From: Grimontia indica
Lineage (GTDB): Bacteria > Pseudomonadota > Gammaproteobacteria > Enterobacterales > Vibrionaceae
DNA length: 64,000 nucleotides
Assembly (NCBI RefSeq): GCF_000333895.2
Contig: NZ_ANFM02000032.1
Location: 62,001-126,000, forward strand
Reading direction: 5' to 3'
Shown piece after piece: positions 26,369 to 36,508 of the stretch; the first letter of the stretch is position 1; every line of letters begins with the position of its first letter. The position numbers and the translations under genes are program-made. Below the pieces are notes generated by a model, which saw only the letters and a program-made list of their open reading frames with translations, was not told the origin of the DNA and searched no databases.

Positions 26369-26746
26369 ATGATCACTGGTATTCAAATCACTAAAGCGGC
26401 AAACGACGACCTGCTGAACTCTATCTGGCTGCTGGACAGCGAAACCAACGAAGCACGTTGCGTTGCAGCAAAAGCAGGTTTCGAAGCGGATCAGGTTATC
26501 CCTGCAGCAGATCTGGGCGAGTACGAAAGCCGTGAAATCGCTATCGAAGTACCTGCAAAGATTGAAGGTGGTCAGCACCTGAATGTTAACGTTCTGAAGC
26601 GTGAAACACTGGAAGACGCTGCTAAGCACCCAGAAAAATACCCACAGCTGACTATCCGCGTATCTGGCTACGCTGTGCGTTTCAACTCTCTGACTGTTGA
26701 ACAGCAGCGCGACGTTATCGCACGTACTTTCACTAACACTCTGTAA
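26369..26746 (+). CDS. grcA: Autonomous glycyl radical cofactor GrcA
   Basis: A spare C-terminal domain of pyruvate formate-lyase that replaces the oxygen-damaged end of PFL and so restores it (YfiD). 125 residues (127 in E. coli). The glycyl radical motif [13 protein letters not shown] is at 97-109, with Gly100 as the radical site. The N-terminus [12 protein letters not shown] matches the family. A good ribosome site (AAGGGGAAGG) precedes the ATG. Two FNR boxes upstream imply strong induction at low oxygen. Codon use is strongly biased (CTG, GAA, CGT), as expected of a highly expressed gene. It ends at a large symmetrical terminator. Confidence 0.97.
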   Translation: MITGIQITKAANDDLLNSIWLLDSETNEARCVAAKAGFEADQVIPAADLGEYESREIAIEVPAKIEGGQHLNVNVLKRETLEDAAKHPEKYPQLTIRVSGYAVRFNSLTVEQQRDVIARTFTNTL

Positions 26747-26760
26747 TATTCACAGCGTTA

Positions 26761-26807
26761 GCAGAAACAAAAAAAACCGGCCAATTGGCCGGTTTTTTGT
26801 TTTCTGC
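26761..26807. terminator. Large bidirectional terminator between grcA and thrC
   Basis: Core AACCGGCC-aatt-GGCCGGTT flanked by A8 and T6. The symmetry extends outward to GCAGAAA and TTTCTGC, giving an almost complete 47-bp palindrome. Confidence 0.93.
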
Positions 26808-26816
26808 CGCGTGAAA

Positions 26817-28100
26817 TTAGCCAGCGACCTTCATCAGGTATTCACGCAGCTGAGCGAAATCCGCATCCTGCTCAACAGACAGCAGTTCCATCGCCGCGTG
26901 TTTTGCCAGAGGGCCTGGCAGCGGAATATCCTGACCCAGGATCTCGTCTACAGACTCTTTGAATTTCGCCGGGTGTGCGGTACACAGGAACAAGCCGTAT
27001 TCGCCATCCTGCAGTTGCTCGTCCAGCACACGGTAAGCAATGGCACCGTGTGGCTCACACAGGTAACCGCCATCAAACATCGCTTTCAGCGTTTCTGCCG
27101 TTTGCTCGTCAGTGACTGCACCTGCGCCCAGCTCGTTCAAACCCCAGCCTTGACGCTGACAAAGCTCTTCAATGCGCGGCCAGTTGTTTGGCTGGCTCAC
27201 ATCCATCGCATTTGAGAGCGTTGGAATGGTTGGCTCTGGCGTCCACTCACCGGTTTGCAGGTAACGTGGCACGGTATCATTCACGTTGGTTGCAGCGATA
27301 AAACGTTTGATTGGCAGGCCAATCGCTTTCGCCAACAGACCCGCAGTCAGGTTACCGAAGTTACCACTTGGCACTGCAACCACCAGGTTTTCGCGTTGTG
27401 CTTTGGTCAGCTGCGACGCAGCTTCAAAGTAGTAACAGATTTGCGCCATCAGTCGGCTGATGTTGATCGAGTTTGCTGAATTCAGGCCAATCGCTGCGCG
27501 AAGCTCTGCATCATCAAAGGCATTTTTCACCATCGCCTGACAGTCATCGAAAGTACCGTTGATGGCCACAGTGTGGATGTTGCCACCCAGAGTACAGAAG
27601 AGTTTTTCCTGCAGTGGGCTGATCTTGCCTTTCGGATACAGGATAACCACATTGATGTTTTCCATGCCGTAGAACGCATGGGCAACAGCGGCACCGGTAT
27701 CACCAGAAGTAGCAGTCAGAATGGTTACTTTGCCGCTATCAGACACTGCTGCCAGCGATTGCGCCATAAAACGGCCACCAAAGTCTTTAAACGCCAGTGT
27801 CGGGCCGTGGAACAGCTCAAGTGCGCTGATTTGGTCAGTCACTTTCTCGACAGGCGCCGGGAATTGGAAGGCATTTTCCACCATGCTGCGCACGGTTTCT
27901 GGCGACAGTTCGTCACCGATGAATGCAGAGAGAATGTCGCTGCTGCGGCTGACAAAATCTTTGTCCAGCAGCGCATCAACGTCTTCAAATTTTGGCAGTT
28001 CGCTTGGGAAGAACAGACCCTGATTACGGCCAAGACCCTGTTTTACCGCTTGACCGAACGAAACCTGCTCGTCGTTTTCTTTGATGTTGTAAAGCTTCAT
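26817..28100 (-). CDS. thrC: Threonine synthase
   Basis: Converts O-phosphohomoserine to threonine, the last step of the pathway; PLP-dependent. 427 residues (428 in E. coli). The N-terminus [15 protein letters not shown] is typical, the PLP lysine lies in [10 protein letters not shown], and the phosphate-binding and substrate blocks [15 protein letters not shown] and [16 protein letters not shown] are present. Its ATG overlaps the thrB stop by four bases (ATGA), so translation is coupled. It is the last gene of thrLABC; the strong shared terminator with grcA lies just beyond. Confidence 0.98.
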   Translation of the reverse strand: MKLYNIKENDEQVSFGQAVKQGLGRNQGLFFPSELPKFEDVDALLDKDFVSRSSDILSAFIGDELSPETVRSMVENAFQFPAPVEKVTDQISALELFHGPTLAFKDFGGRFMAQSLAAVSDSGKVTILTATSGDTGAAVAHAFYGMENINVVILYPKGKISPLQEKLFCTLGGNIHTVAINGTFDDCQAMVKNAFDDAELRAAIGLNSANSINISRLMAQICYYFEAASQLTKAQRENLVVAVPSGNFGNLTAGLLAKAIGLPIKRFIAATNVNDTVPRYLQTGEWTPEPTIPTLSNAMDVSQPNNWPRIEELCQRQGWGLNELGAGAVTDEQTAETLKAMFDGGYLCEPHGAIAYRVLDEQLQDGEYGLFLCTAHPAKFKESVDEILGQDIPLPGPLAKHAAMELLSVEQDADFAQLREYLMKVAG

Positions 28101-29056
28101 AGTTCACTTCCTGTCACTGTCGATCCTTTCACATCCAATCGACAGATGTGGACAAATCCTTCTTCGTTCTGAACGTAATTTTCCTCTAGCCACTTCGCTA
28201 CGCGCTCTGCCACGGCTTTGTCATCCGTGATGCTAAACAGCGTCGGGCCTGAACCTGAGATACCGGTCGCCAGTGCGCCTGCATCCTCTGCGTAATGTCT
28301 TGCTTCGGCGAAGCCCGGCAACAATTTCTCGCGGTAAGGTTCAGCGACCACGTCTTTGATCATGCTCGCAGCAAGCTGTGGCTGGCCAGAATAACAGCCA
28401 TGGATGAAGCCTGCCAGATGGCGACCGTGATTAATCACATCCTGACGACGATATTGTGCAGGCAAAATCGCGCGAGCCTCAGCCGTCGGTACTTTGATAC
28501 CCGGGTACGCCATCACCCAGTACCACTCGTCAAAACAAGGCACTTCCTGGCTGATGATTCCCATTTGTTCAACCATCAACTGCAGGCCACCAAGATAACA
28601 TGGCGCCACATTGTCATAGTGGAGGCTGCCGGAAATCGCCGCTTCCATCTCGCCCATCAACGCCAGCAAAGTGGTTTCATCCAACGCTTCATCATGGTAC
28701 TTGTTCAGGGCATCCAGTGCGGCAACGATAGAACAGGCACTGGAACCCAAGCCTGAACCGATAGGCATGTTCTTTTCGAGCGTCATGGTGACGTGACGAA
28801 CAGGCTGTCCCAGCTTTTCCATTTCACGGGAGAAGACCACGAAGCTCTGATAAACGATGTTTTCTTCCTGATCTTTCGGCAGCTTATCAACAAAGCTACC
28901 AACGCAGTTCAGGGTAAAGGGTACATCGCCGCCATCTTCCACTTTCACGCGATCGCCAAGCAAAGTGCCATCGATGGGCGACACAGCGGCGCCCAACACA
29001 TCAAAGCCTACACTGACGTTACCGATTGAAGCCGGTGCGTAAACAACAACGCTCAT
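28097..29056 (-). CDS. thrB: Homoserine kinase
   Basis: Phosphorylates homoserine for threonine synthesis. 319 residues from the ATG at 29056 ([13 protein letters not shown]), one base after the thrA stop codon; an in-frame start 24 bases upstream would lie within thrA and is less likely. GHMP-kinase motifs: [13 protein letters not shown], the ATP-binding [15 protein letters not shown] and the C-terminal [12 protein letters not shown]. It is coupled on both sides: it follows thrA with a 1-base gap and overlaps thrC by four bases. Confidence 0.97.
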   Translation of the reverse strand: MSVVVYAPASIGNVSVGFDVLGAAVSPIDGTLLGDRVKVEDGGDVPFTLNCVGSFVDKLPKDQEENIVYQSFVVFSREMEKLGQPVRHVTMTLEKNMPIGSGLGSSACSIVAALDALNKYHDEALDETTLLALMGEMEAAISGSLHYDNVAPCYLGGLQLMVEQMGIISQEVPCFDEWYWVMAYPGIKVPTAEARAILPAQYRRQDVINHGRHLAGFIHGCYSGQPQLAASMIKDVVAEPYREKLLPGFAEARHYAEDAGALATGISGSGPTLFSITDDKAVAERVAKWLEENYVQNEEGFVHICRLDVKGSTVTGSEL

Positions 29057-29057
29057 C

Positions 29058-31517
29058 TTATACCCCCAGTTTCCAGCCAAGTGTACGCATCAAGTCTGCG
29101 AACACACCTGCCGCTGTCACGGCAGTACCTGCACCGTAGCCTCGCAGTACCAATGGGATCGGCTGGTAGTAACGGCTGTAGAAAGCCAGCGCGTTCTCAC
29201 CTTCCTTGATTTTGAACATAGGGTCGTCAGCATCCACCGCCTGGATTTTCACTGAGCACTTGCCGTTCTCGATGCTACCCACATAACGCAGCACTTTACC
29301 TTCGGCACGCGCATCGCTCGCTAACTTCTCGAAGTAAGCGTCAGCTTCAGGCAGTTTTGCCATAAAGGCTTCTACATCGCCTGAGGCATCAAAGCCCGGT
29401 GGCAGTGCTGGCTCAACTTCAACATCTTCCAGCTCAAGGTGCATACCTGCTTCACGGGCAAGGATAAGAAGCTTACGCGCCACATCCATGCCAGACAGGT
29501 CGTCACGTGGATCCGGTTCAGTGAACCCGCTCTCACGCGCTGCTGTCGTTGCTTCACAGAAGCTCTGACCTTCGTCGAGCTTACCGAAGATGTGAGACAG
29601 AGAGCCCGACAGGATGCCGGTGAACTTCTCGAGCTCGTCACCTGCAGCAATCAGGTTTTGGAGGTTTTCGATGACTGGCAGACCAGCGCCCACCGTGGTG
29701 TCGTACATGAACTTACGACGGGTCGCACGTGCAGACTTACGTAGCTGCTGGTAGTACGCCATGCCCGCCGTGTTAGCTTTCTTGTTCGGAGTAATAACGT
29801 GGAAGCCCGCTGACAGGAAATCTGCGTATTGATCGGCAATCGCCTGATCTGAAGTACAATCGATAAACACAGGGTTGATGATGTGGTTTTGCTGAACCAG
29901 ACGTACCATGCGAGGCAGGCTGAAAGGCTCATCGGCTTTCGCCAGCTCATCACGCCAGCTGTTCAAATCAATCCCTTTGCTGTTCAGCACCATGCCACGG
30001 CTGTTTGCCATACCACACACGCGGATAACAATGCCCTGATCAGCCAATTTCGCCTGCTGGCGTTTCACCTGCTCAATCAGTTCACCGCCTACACCACCCA
30101 CACCCACAATGAAGACATCCAGGTAGTGGTTAGAGTTAAAGAGGTTCTCGTGACACGCTTTTACCGCTTCAGACACGCTGTCATCCGGGATTACCGCAGA
30201 GATTGAGCGCTCAGATGAGCCTTGGGCAATTGCTACAATATTCACGTTCACTTCTGCCAGTGACGTAAAGAACTGGGATGCTACGCCTTTCGAGGTGCGC
30301 ATCGCATCACCCACCAGCGACACAATCGCCACGTTATCTACAAATTCAACCGGCTCAAGCAAGCCGTCTTTCAGTTCCAGTTCAAAAGTTTCCTGCAGCA
30401 CACGCTGTGCCATTGGCTTGTCTTCCGCTTCGATACAGAAGCTGATGCTGTATTCAGAAGAAGATTGGGTGATCAGGACAACGGAAACACCGGCGGCAGA
30501 CATGGCACCAAAAACGCGAGCAGCCATGCCGACCATGCCTTTCATGCCAGGACCTGACACATTCACCATGCTCAGTTTGCTCAGGGTAGTGATCCCTTTC
30601 ACTGCCAGGTTGTCTTCACCGCTGTCATTGCCGATCAAAGTACCTGCACCCTGCGGGTTGGCGGTGTTTTTGATCAGACAAGGAATATGGAAACGTGCGA
30701 TTGGAAGAATGGTTTTCGGGTGAAGCACTTTTGCACCGAAGTAAGAAAGCTCCATGGCTTCCTGATAGCTCAGAGATTTAAGCAGTGTCGCGTCTGGCAC
30801 CAAACGTGGGTCACAGCTGTAAACGCCGTCCACATCCGTCCAAATCTCACAGCATTCAGCGCGGACACACGCCGCCAACACGGCTGCAGAGTAATCAGAA
30901 CCGTTACGGCCAAGGGTAACCAACTCACCTTTTTCGTTAGACGCGGTAAAGCCAGGCATCAAACCGACATGTCCGGCTGGAATTGGCTCTTTTTTGAAGC
31001 GCTCAGAAGACACTTCAATATCAACGATACCTTCTACATAGTCGCCTTTGGACAGCAGGTATTTAACTGGATCGATAACGAAAGTGTTGTAGCCACGGGC
31101 TTCAAGCAACGCAGACATGGTTGCAATAGAAAGGCGTTCACCTTTGCTGATGATGCGAGAGTATATGTTGTCAGGACAGAGCCCCAACAGTGCAATACCA
31201 TGGATGTATTGCTTTAACTGGTTCACAGAGCGCTCTAGCTTGTCATAGAGCGAAGCTTTATCGATGCTTGGCTCCATTTCTTCCAGTCCGTCAAACAAAG
31301 CAGAAAAGATCTTCCTGATCTCAGCCACCTGGATCTCGGCTTCGCCATGTTTGACTGTGTTATCAATCACATCAACCAACAGGTTAGTGATCTTAGCAGG
31401 GGCGGACAGTACCGCCGATACCTCACTTTGGCAGGTATTGCTGGTGATGATCTCTGCTGCGCGGCTGAATCTCTCAGCATTTGCCAGCGAAGTACCACCA
31501 AACTTTAATACTCGCAT
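29058..31517 (-). CDS. thrA: Bifunctional aspartokinase I / homoserine dehydrogenase I
   Basis: Catalyses the first and third steps from aspartate to homoserine. 819 residues (820 in E. coli). The aspartokinase begins [17 protein letters not shown]. The ACT-type regulatory region is in the middle ([30 protein letters not shown]; about 320-450). The homoserine dehydrogenase part starts at about 465 with the NAD(P) motif [13 protein letters not shown]. The start ATG at 31517 follows GGAGG by 5 bases; a start four codons earlier overlaps that site. It is feedback inhibited by threonine in the family, and its transcription is controlled here by the thrL attenuator directly upstream. Confidence 0.98.
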   Translation of the reverse strand: MRVLKFGGTSLANAERFSRAAEIITSNTCQSEVSAVLSAPAKITNLLVDVIDNTVKHGEAEIQVAEIRKIFSALFDGLEEMEPSIDKASLYDKLERSVNQLKQYIHGIALLGLCPDNIYSRIISKGERLSIATMSALLEARGYNTFVIDPVKYLLSKGDYVEGIVDIEVSSERFKKEPIPAGHVGLMPGFTASNEKGELVTLGRNGSDYSAAVLAACVRAECCEIWTDVDGVYSCDPRLVPDATLLKSLSYQEAMELSYFGAKVLHPKTILPIARFHIPCLIKNTANPQGAGTLIGNDSGEDNLAVKGITTLSKLSMVNVSGPGMKGMVGMAARVFGAMSAAGVSVVLITQSSSEYSISFCIEAEDKPMAQRVLQETFELELKDGLLEPVEFVDNVAIVSLVGDAMRTSKGVASQFFTSLAEVNVNIVAIAQGSSERSISAVIPDDSVSEAVKACHENLFNSNHYLDVFIVGVGGVGGELIEQVKRQQAKLADQGIVIRVCGMANSRGMVLNSKGIDLNSWRDELAKADEPFSLPRMVRLVQQNHIINPVFIDCTSDQAIADQYADFLSAGFHVITPNKKANTAGMAYYQQLRKSARATRRKFMYDTTVGAGLPVIENLQNLIAAGDELEKFTGILSGSLSHIFGKLDEGQSFCEATTAARESGFTEPDPRDDLSGMDVARKLLILAREAGMHLELEDVEVEPALPPGFDASGDVEAFMAKLPEADAYFEKLASDARAEGKVLRYVGSIENGKCSVKIQAVDADDPMFKIKEGENALAFYSRYYQPIPLVLRGYGAGTAVTAAGVFADLMRTLGWKLGV

Positions 31518-31567
31518 CCTTTCCTCCAATTCCTTCCAGAACTCGCAAATTCAATAATAAAGGGGTT

Positions 31568-31608
31568 AAAAAAAAGCCCGTACCTTGTTGGGTACGGGCT
31601 TCTTTTTA
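31568..31608 (-). terminator. thr operon attenuator terminator
   Basis: AGCCCGTACC-ttgttg-GGTACGGGCT (31575-31600). The A run at 31568-31574 is the U tract on the minus strand. It lies between the thrL stop and the thrA start, where an attenuator must be. Confidence 0.93.
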
Positions 31609-31622
31609 AAATTCTGTGCATG

Positions 31623-31694
31623 TCAGCCCGCACCCGCACCAATGGTGTTGGTAATAATGGTGATAATGGTTGTAGTGCCGACTGTTTTAAGCAT
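31623..31694 (-). CDS. thrL: thr operon leader peptide
   Basis: A 23-residue leader peptide. After MLKTVG come consecutive threonine and isoleucine codons (TTTIITIITNTI), then GAGAG and stop. E. coli ThrL has the same logic and also ends in GNGAG. When charged Thr-tRNA and Ile-tRNA are short, the ribosome stalls on these codons and the downstream terminator hairpin does not form, so thrABC is transcribed. The length is typical (21 in E. coli). The ATG at 31694 lies about 27 bases below the -10 element. Confidence 0.95.
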   Translation of the reverse strand: MLKTVGTTTIITIITNTIGAGAG

Positions 31695-31720
31695 GGCTTT
31701 TTAACCTTCCGTGCTGCGTT

Positions 31721-31750
31721 TTTATAACCTTTACCGAACAAGGGTATCAA
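31721..31750 (-). promoter_or_regulatory. Promoter of the thrLABC operon
   Basis: On the minus strand TTGATA (31750-31745), an 18-base spacer and TATAAA (31726-31721). It matches sigma-70 spacing and lies just before thrL. Confidence 0.75.
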
Positions 31751-31926
31751 GGTCAACAAAAATTTAAGTTATCTCTCAAAAAAACGCTTCATTTCGCAAG
31801 TATTTCTAACGAATTTAAAAGATGAGAAACCGCACCATTTACCAGCATCTTCCTTGCTAAGAATGATTAAGGCAGACATAGTTAGTTGAATTGGACAGAA
31901 AATCAGCAACCGCGAAGGAGGGAACC

Positions 31927-33642
31927 ATGGCAGTTGCGATGGAGGAATTGGTCGCCCAGACCATATTGCAAGGCTCTGATGCCATGTATGGCCGATTTTT
32001 AGATGTCACAGCTGGGGCACAGGAAAGGTTTGAGGCCCGCGACTGGAAAAGCGTGCAAAAAGCCCTGAAAACCCGCATTAACTTTTATGACCACCATGTG
32101 GGTCTTGTCAGCCAGCAGCTCAAGACCATGCTAGGGCGCCAACACGCCACCCGCTCCTTCCTGATGGCGGTAAAAGCGGAATACAGCCGTTTGCTGGATG
32201 ATTACCCGCGTTATGACATCGCGGAAAGTTTTTTTAACTCTGTCTATTGTCGGATGTTCGATCACCGCAACATCCGCCGTGAGAAGTTGTTTGTAAACAG
32301 CTCTCAAGGTGGCCGCATTCCAAAGTACCCAACGCCATTACTCAAACGTTACTCTTCCGACAGAAAACTGATCCAAACCATTGAGCGTGTTCTGGATGAC
32401 ACCCCTTTCACTCTGCCGTGGGTCAACAAGGCAAGGGACATTCACCGTATAGTCGAAGCCATGCAACGCAGGCTAGGCCCGCAATTAACTGAAGAAGTCA
32501 CCATCGACATGGTGCGCGAACCTTTTTACCGGAATAAAGCCGCCTACCTGATTGGCCGCATAGATATGGCGAATCAGGTTCGCCCCTTGGTGTTGCCCAT
32601 TCTGGTGAACTCAAAAGGCGAGTTGTATGTGGATGCCTGTATTACTGACTCTGACGAGCTCAGTGTGATCTTTGGCTTCGCCCGCTCTTACTTTATGGTG
32701 TTCGCCCCTGCACCCGCTGCGTTGGTTGATTTTCTTAACCTTCTGATGCCCCATAAAACGCCAGCCCAGCTCTACACGGCGATTGGATGTCAGAAACACG
32801 GCAAGACTGAGCTCTACAGGGAGTTCCTTCACCATATCGAATCTTCTGATGATCAGTTCGTTATTGCACCGGGGATCAAAGGGATGGTCATGTCGGTGTT
32901 CACGCTTCCATCTTATGGCTTTGTCTTTAAGATCATCAAAGACAGATTCGCCCCGCAGAAAGACATCACCCACGCGGTAGTCAAAGAGAAATACCGCTTG
33001 GTTAAAGAGCATGACCGGGTTGGACGCATGGCCGATACCCTGGATTATCGCAATTTCATTTTCCCGAGAGAACGTTTTAGCGAAGAGTTGATTGAAGAGT
33101 TACTTGAGGTTGCACCATCACTGATCAAACTGACCAAAAATGAAGTTCATATTCGCCACCTCTATATGGAACGCAGGATGATCCCGCTTAATATCTACCT
33201 TGAGCAGGCAGATGACGATGAGTTGAGAAATGCTGTTCAGGAATATGGCGACGCAATCAAACAGCTGGCTGCGGCCAATATTTTTGCCGGTGACATGCTA
33301 TTCAAGAACTTTGGTGTGTCGCGTCACAGCCGGGTGATCTTCTACGATTACGATGAGATTTCTTATCTGACCGAAGTGAATTTCCGCAAAATTCCGCCAC
33401 CTCGCTTTCCTGAAGACGAAATGGCTGCGGAGCCTTGGTATAGCGTGGGAGAGTTTGACGTTTTCCCGGAAGAATTCCGTACTTTCCTACTCATTAATCC
33501 AAAGATCCGAGCTCTGTTCGATGAGCTTCATTCTGATCTCTTTGATGCAAGCTACTGGAAAGACCTGCAAGAGAACATCAAACAAGGTCAATTTAACGAC
33601 GTATTCCCTTATAGCGATGAGTGTCGTTTCACGAATCAGTAA
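31927..33642 (+). CDS. aceK: Isocitrate dehydrogenase kinase/phosphatase
   Basis: Phosphorylates and inactivates isocitrate dehydrogenase to push carbon into the glyoxylate shunt, and also reverses this. 571 residues from the ATG at 31927, chosen because AAGGAGGG stands just before it (E. coli AceK 578). The nucleotide site is in the family-typical stretch [26 protein letters not shown] (about 317-342), and the catalytic Asp region is [11 protein letters not shown] near 477-487. In enterobacteria aceK is third in aceBAK; here it stands alone, next to the thr operon, with its own promoter and terminator, so it is uncoupled from isocitrate lyase and malate synthase. Confidence 0.96.
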   Translation: MAVAMEELVAQTILQGSDAMYGRFLDVTAGAQERFEARDWKSVQKALKTRINFYDHHVGLVSQQLKTMLGRQHATRSFLMAVKAEYSRLLDDYPRYDIAESFFNSVYCRMFDHRNIRREKLFVNSSQGGRIPKYPTPLLKRYSSDRKLIQTIERVLDDTPFTLPWVNKARDIHRIVEAMQRRLGPQLTEEVTIDMVREPFYRNKAAYLIGRIDMANQVRPLVLPILVNSKGELYVDACITDSDELSVIFGFARSYFMVFAPAPAALVDFLNLLMPHKTPAQLYTAIGCQKHGKTELYREFLHHIESSDDQFVIAPGIKGMVMSVFTLPSYGFVFKIIKDRFAPQKDITHAVVKEKYRLVKEHDRVGRMADTLDYRNFIFPRERFSEELIEELLEVAPSLIKLTKNEVHIRHLYMERRMIPLNIYLEQADDDELRNAVQEYGDAIKQLAAANIFAGDMLFKNFGVSRHSRVIFYDYDEISYLTEVNFRKIPPPRFPEDEMAAEPWYSVGEFDVFPEEFRTFLLINPKIRALFDELHSDLFDASYWKDLQENIKQGQFNDVFPYSDECRFTNQ

Positions 33643-33648
33643 AAATGA

Positions 33649-33674
33649 GACGCTGAGCAATCGGCGTCAATTTT
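33649..33674 (+). terminator. Terminator of aceK
   Basis: GACGCTGA-GCAA-TCGGCGTC: 8-bp stem with one G-T pair, a GNRA tetraloop and AATTTT. Confidence 0.82.
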
Positions 33675-33739
33675 CGAACACAATTTAGGCATGCCGCTTG
33701 CTTAATAATTAACCGCCCAACGTATTCGACGAAAAATTG

Positions 33740-33756
33740 CCACATGCACAATGTGG
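33740..33756. promoter_or_regulatory. Small dyad upstream of the predicted outer-membrane protein
   Basis: CCACAT-gcaca-ATGTGG, a perfect 6-bp inverted repeat about 140 bp before the gene at 33891. Possible operator. Confidence 0.35.
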
Positions 33757-33842
33757 TGGCGTAACCGACTGAATATACAGGCAGGGTGAGAGGGGAACCG
33801 AAATTTACCGATCTCTCTTTATCAAAAACAAAACAAGTGAAC

Positions 33843-33862
33843 TAGACTGAAAACTCAGTCTA
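33843..33862 (+). promoter_or_regulatory. Tetraloop hairpin before the predicted outer-membrane protein
   Basis: TAGACTGA-aaac-TCAGTCTA, a perfect 8-bp stem with a 4-base loop and no U tract, ending 28 bases before the ATG. It is an operator or a 5'-leader hairpin near the ribosome site (GGGAAGG). Confidence 0.55.
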
Positions 33863-33890
33863 ATAAGAACGAATCAGGGAAGGTGGCATA

Positions 33891-34364
33891 ATGAAAAAAA
33901 TCCTGCTCGCCGTTACCCTGCAATCAGTGGCGTTTTTTGCATTCGCGCAGGGTTCGTTACCGCTGTATGAATACGATGACGGAAACCAGAAAGCCTGGTT
34001 TTCGAGCTCCATTACAACTGGCAATCAAAGCTATGACAGTTGGACCATCAGTTCCGGTTATCACTATCCGGTGTTGAAAAACGTGAACGTGTATTTGGGA
34101 ACTGAAGTCACGACTGAAACTGATCACAGTGCTAGCAGCAAAGGGTTGCTCAGTGGCATCCAATACAACTTTAACGAAAAGCTAAGTATCGGCAGTTCCG
34201 TTCAGGCTGAACGCGTCAATGAAGAAACCATCGGTGTGGTGGGAATGAGCAGCCAGTTACGTCTGACAGACAAGCTCAATCTGGAAGCCAAGTTCGATTA
34301 CAACCTCAACCAGACACCAGCAGCCTCTGCCAATTATCAGCTCGGCGTGGGTTATCGTTTCTAG
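33891..34364 (+). CDS. Small predicted outer-membrane beta-barrel protein
   Basis: 157 residues, function unknown. A Sec signal peptide (MKKILLAVTLQSVAFFAFAQ, cleavage after FAFA) is followed by alternating strands rich in aromatic and polar residues. The protein ends ANYQLGVGYRF; a terminal Phe after alternating hydrophobics is the beta-signal recognised by the BAM machinery. About 135 mature residues are enough for an eight-stranded barrel of the OmpA/OmpX size. There are no cysteines and no lipobox. It is monocistronic, with hairpins in the 5' leader and a terminator after it. I do not recognise a named family. Confidence 0.8.
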   Translation: MKKILLAVTLQSVAFFAFAQGSLPLYEYDDGNQKAWFSSSITTGNQSYDSWTISSGYHYPVLKNVNVYLGTEVTTETDHSASSKGLLSGIQYNFNEKLSIGSSVQAERVNEETIGVVGMSSQLRLTDKLNLEAKFDYNLNQTPAASANYQLGVGYRF

Positions 34365-34382
34365 CCCAACCTGCTGCAAAGA

Positions 34383-34409
34383 GAAAAACCGCCTGTTGGC
34401 GGTTTTTTC
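34383..34409. terminator. Bidirectional terminator between the barrel gene and rraA-like gene
   Basis: AACCGCC-tgtt-GGCGGTT with A and T runs on either side. Confidence 0.92.
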
Positions 34410-34430
34410 GTTTCAGGCTTTAGACAGCTT

Positions 34431-34925
34431 TTAAGATGGCTCGCCAAACTCTAGCGGGTGCTGACTGATCATCACACCATTAAGATCAGCAAACAGATAA
34501 TCCCCTGGAGAGATGGGAACCCCTTCAATACGGAGCTGAACATCTTCATCGCCCAGACCACGCTTTTCGGTTTTGATCGGGCAAACGCCCAAGGCTTTTA
34601 CACCAAGCGCCATCTCACTTAATGCACCAGCATCACGGACAGCACCATAGATCACTATGCCTTCCCAACCATTTTCTACCGCTCGCTCGGCCAGCAAGTC
34701 GCCCAGTAAAGCTTTATTGAGATTGCCATGTCCATCCACGACCAAAACGCGACCCGCACCGGGCTTACCCAGAATATCACGCACCTTGGAGTTGTCTTCA
34801 TAGCAACGAAGCGTTTCCACCCGGCCAAAGAAAACGTGCTTTCCACCAAAATCTCGCCACTGAACAGGTACCCATTGCACTTCATCGCCATGTGCATCAC
34901 TGATATCAGGCAGTAAGTCTTCCAT
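34431..34925 (-). CDS. RraA family protein
   Basis: 164 residues of the RraA/4-hydroxy-4-methyl-2-oxoglutarate aldolase fold. Blocks shared with RraA: FGGKHVFFGRVETLRCYEDN, GRVLVVDGHGNLNKALLGDLLA and GWEGIVIYGAVRDAGAL. E. coli RraA binds RNase E and inhibits it; related proteins are metal-dependent aldolases with a G-x20-RD motif, and here the Asp-Gly-His-Gly and Arg-Asp elements are present. Vibrionaceae often hold a second rraA-like gene next to arcA, and this is probably that one, so RNase E regulation should not be assumed. The ATG at 34925 follows AGGAGG. Confidence 0.85.
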   Translation of the reverse strand: MEDLLPDISDAHGDEVQWVPVQWRDFGGKHVFFGRVETLRCYEDNSKVRDILGKPGAGRVLVVDGHGNLNKALLGDLLAERAVENGWEGIVIYGAVRDAGALSEMALGVKALGVCPIKTEKRGLGDEDVQLRIEGVPISPGDYLFADLNGVMISQHPLEFGEPS

Positions 34926-35670
34926 GCTTCCTCCTCTCAAGTATCTGTATCAAGCTAGCAAGATCCGCCCGCTTCGCCTTTCCCAACTTCCATAAAGCTG
35001 GCATAGCTCACTCAAACTTTGGTGTTAGTGACAAAGTGGGATTGAGTTGTGGTCAATTTCGGAAACTTACGCATAATTCCAAGTAACTCTTAGATATAAA
35101 GGGAAAAAGCGTGTGTGTAACGGTACGCAATTTTCTCCTTTTTAGGCGTGACTGGCAGAGTGCTCTCAACAGGAGATAGTTGACCGGTATGCAACAAAAT
35201 GGTCTGATAAAAGCGTTTTTACACAATATTCACACCTGTGGTAATAGTACGAAAAAGTTAATTCGAGTTTGTAAAATTCCGCGGAGTTTTTAAACCAGAA
35301 TTCCACCAAATGCGACCACAGAGGGCGAGATTGACGTATATCAATAAAGATTGAAAAAAGTTGCGTTGATTTATTACTAAATATTGTTAGCACGCTGTTA
35401 AATGAATACAATCAGCGCTATCCAAAGGATTAGCTGGTCAAAATGAGTTGACCAGTAGTATGCAGGGCGAAAAATCGCAACTGCAACCAGCTTCTCTAGG
35501 GATGGCGTTTGTATCAGGAAAGTATGCTCGTAAAGCGCATCAATCGGTTTGATATACTTTTCCTGTTTGTAAATTTTCTTCACAGGGTCGATAAGACACT
35601 GTGGTTGATTGGGGAGACGCCTTTTCGCTGTCCCCAGTACCAGATTCCTTAAAGAAATTAGGTAACGCCA
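34926..35670. other. Long region upstream of arcA
   Basis: 745 bp with no gene I accept. It contains an FNR box at 35331-35344 and, downstream of it, a leader of about 290 nt before arcA. A 34-codon frame at 35189 begins 12 bases after GGAGA but has no other support. Long arcA leaders are known in E. coli and are targets of small RNAs. Confidence 0.5.
35331..35344 (+). promoter_or_regulatory. FNR box upstream of arcA
   Basis: TTGACGTATATCAA, one mismatch to TTGAT-N4-ATCAA and the same T-to-C change as the grcA box. E. coli arcA is also FNR-activated. The -10 element could not be fixed. Confidence 0.72.
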
Positions 35671-36390
35671 ATGCAAACCCCTCACATTCTGATTGTTGAA
35701 GACGAACACGTAACTCGTAATACGCTGAAAAGCATCTTCGAAGCAGAAGGTTATACCGTTCTGGAAGCCAACGATGGCGAAGAAATGCATCAAGTGCTTT
35801 CTAACAATCAGGTTCACCTGGTTATCATGGACATCAACCTGCCTGGTAAAAACGGTCTTCTGCTCGCTCGTGAACTGCGTGAGCAAGGTGATATGGCGCT
35901 GATGTTCCTGACTGGTCGTGACAACGAAGTTGACAAGATCCTGGGTCTGGAAATCGGTGCGGATGACTACATCACCAAACCATTTAACCCACGCGAACTA
36001 ACTATCCGTGCACGTAACCTGCTGACCCGCGCGATGAGCCAAGGCGCACTGCCAGAAGACAAGCGTTCTGTTGACCGTTATGTGTTCAATGGCTGGACGC
36101 TGGACATCAACAGCCGTTCACTGATCAGCCCAGACAGCGAGCAGTTCAAACTGCCACGCTCTGAGTTCCGTGCCCTGCTGCACTTCTGTGAAAACCCGGG
36201 CAAGATTCAAACCCGTGCAGATCTTCTGAAGAAGATGACCGGACGTGAGTTGAAACCACACGACCGTACTGTTGACGTGACTATCCGTCGTATCCGTAAG
36301 CACTTTGAGTCTTTCGGTGACACACCGGAAATCATCGCGACGATTCACGGTGAAGGTTACCGCTTCTGTGGTGAGCTGGAAGAAGTCTAA
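35671..36390 (+). CDS. arcA: Two-component response regulator ArcA
   Basis: A global regulator of respiratory and TCA-cycle genes when electron carriers are reduced. 239 residues (238 in E. coli). The OmpR-type receiver has the phospho-acceptor Asp54 ([12 protein letters not shown]), acidic pocket residues near EDEH (10-13), and the conserved TKPF switch lysine near 103. The winged-helix DNA-binding domain occupies about 135-234 and ends with [14 protein letters not shown]. Its sensor, ArcB, is encoded convergently right after it, whereas in E. coli the two are far apart. It is preceded by an FNR box and ends at a strong terminator. Confidence 0.98.
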   Translation: MQTPHILIVEDEHVTRNTLKSIFEAEGYTVLEANDGEEMHQVLSNNQVHLVIMDINLPGKNGLLLARELREQGDMALMFLTGRDNEVDKILGLEIGADDYITKPFNPRELTIRARNLLTRAMSQGALPEDKRSVDRYVFNGWTLDINSRSLISPDSEQFKLPRSEFRALLHFCENPGKIQTRADLLKKMTGRELKPHDRTVDVTIRRIRKHFESFGDTPEIIATIHGEGYRFCGELEEV

Positions 36391-36411
36391 TTTCTTCCGG
36401 AAAGCTTATAA

Positions 36412-36438
36412 GAAAGGCCTGCAATGCAGGCCTTTTTG
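36412..36438 (+). terminator. Terminator of arcA
   Basis: AAAGGCCTGC-aat-GCAGGCCTTT followed by TTG; perfect 10-bp stem. Confidence 0.93.
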
Positions 36439-36459
36439 TTATCTGAAAGTCTTTTATTA

Positions 36460-36490
36460 AAGAAAAGGAACCTCGAAATTTAGGCTCCTT
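36460..36490 (-). terminator. Probable terminator of arcB
   Basis: AAGGAACC and GGCTCCTT arms (one mismatch) with an A-rich stretch on the left that is the U tract on the minus strand. Confidence 0.6.
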
Positions 36491-36508
36491 CTCCTAACTT
36501 GTGAGCGG

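Noticed and set aside
34431-34925. Naming the RraA family gene as the RNase E regulator
   Set aside because: Family proteins also act as aldolases, and vibrios carry a separate RraA, so the symbol was left empty.
35189-35293. A 34-codon frame upstream of arcA
   Set aside because: GGAGA lies 12 bases away, too far for a good site, and the peptide has no features. It overlaps the likely arcA regulatory region.
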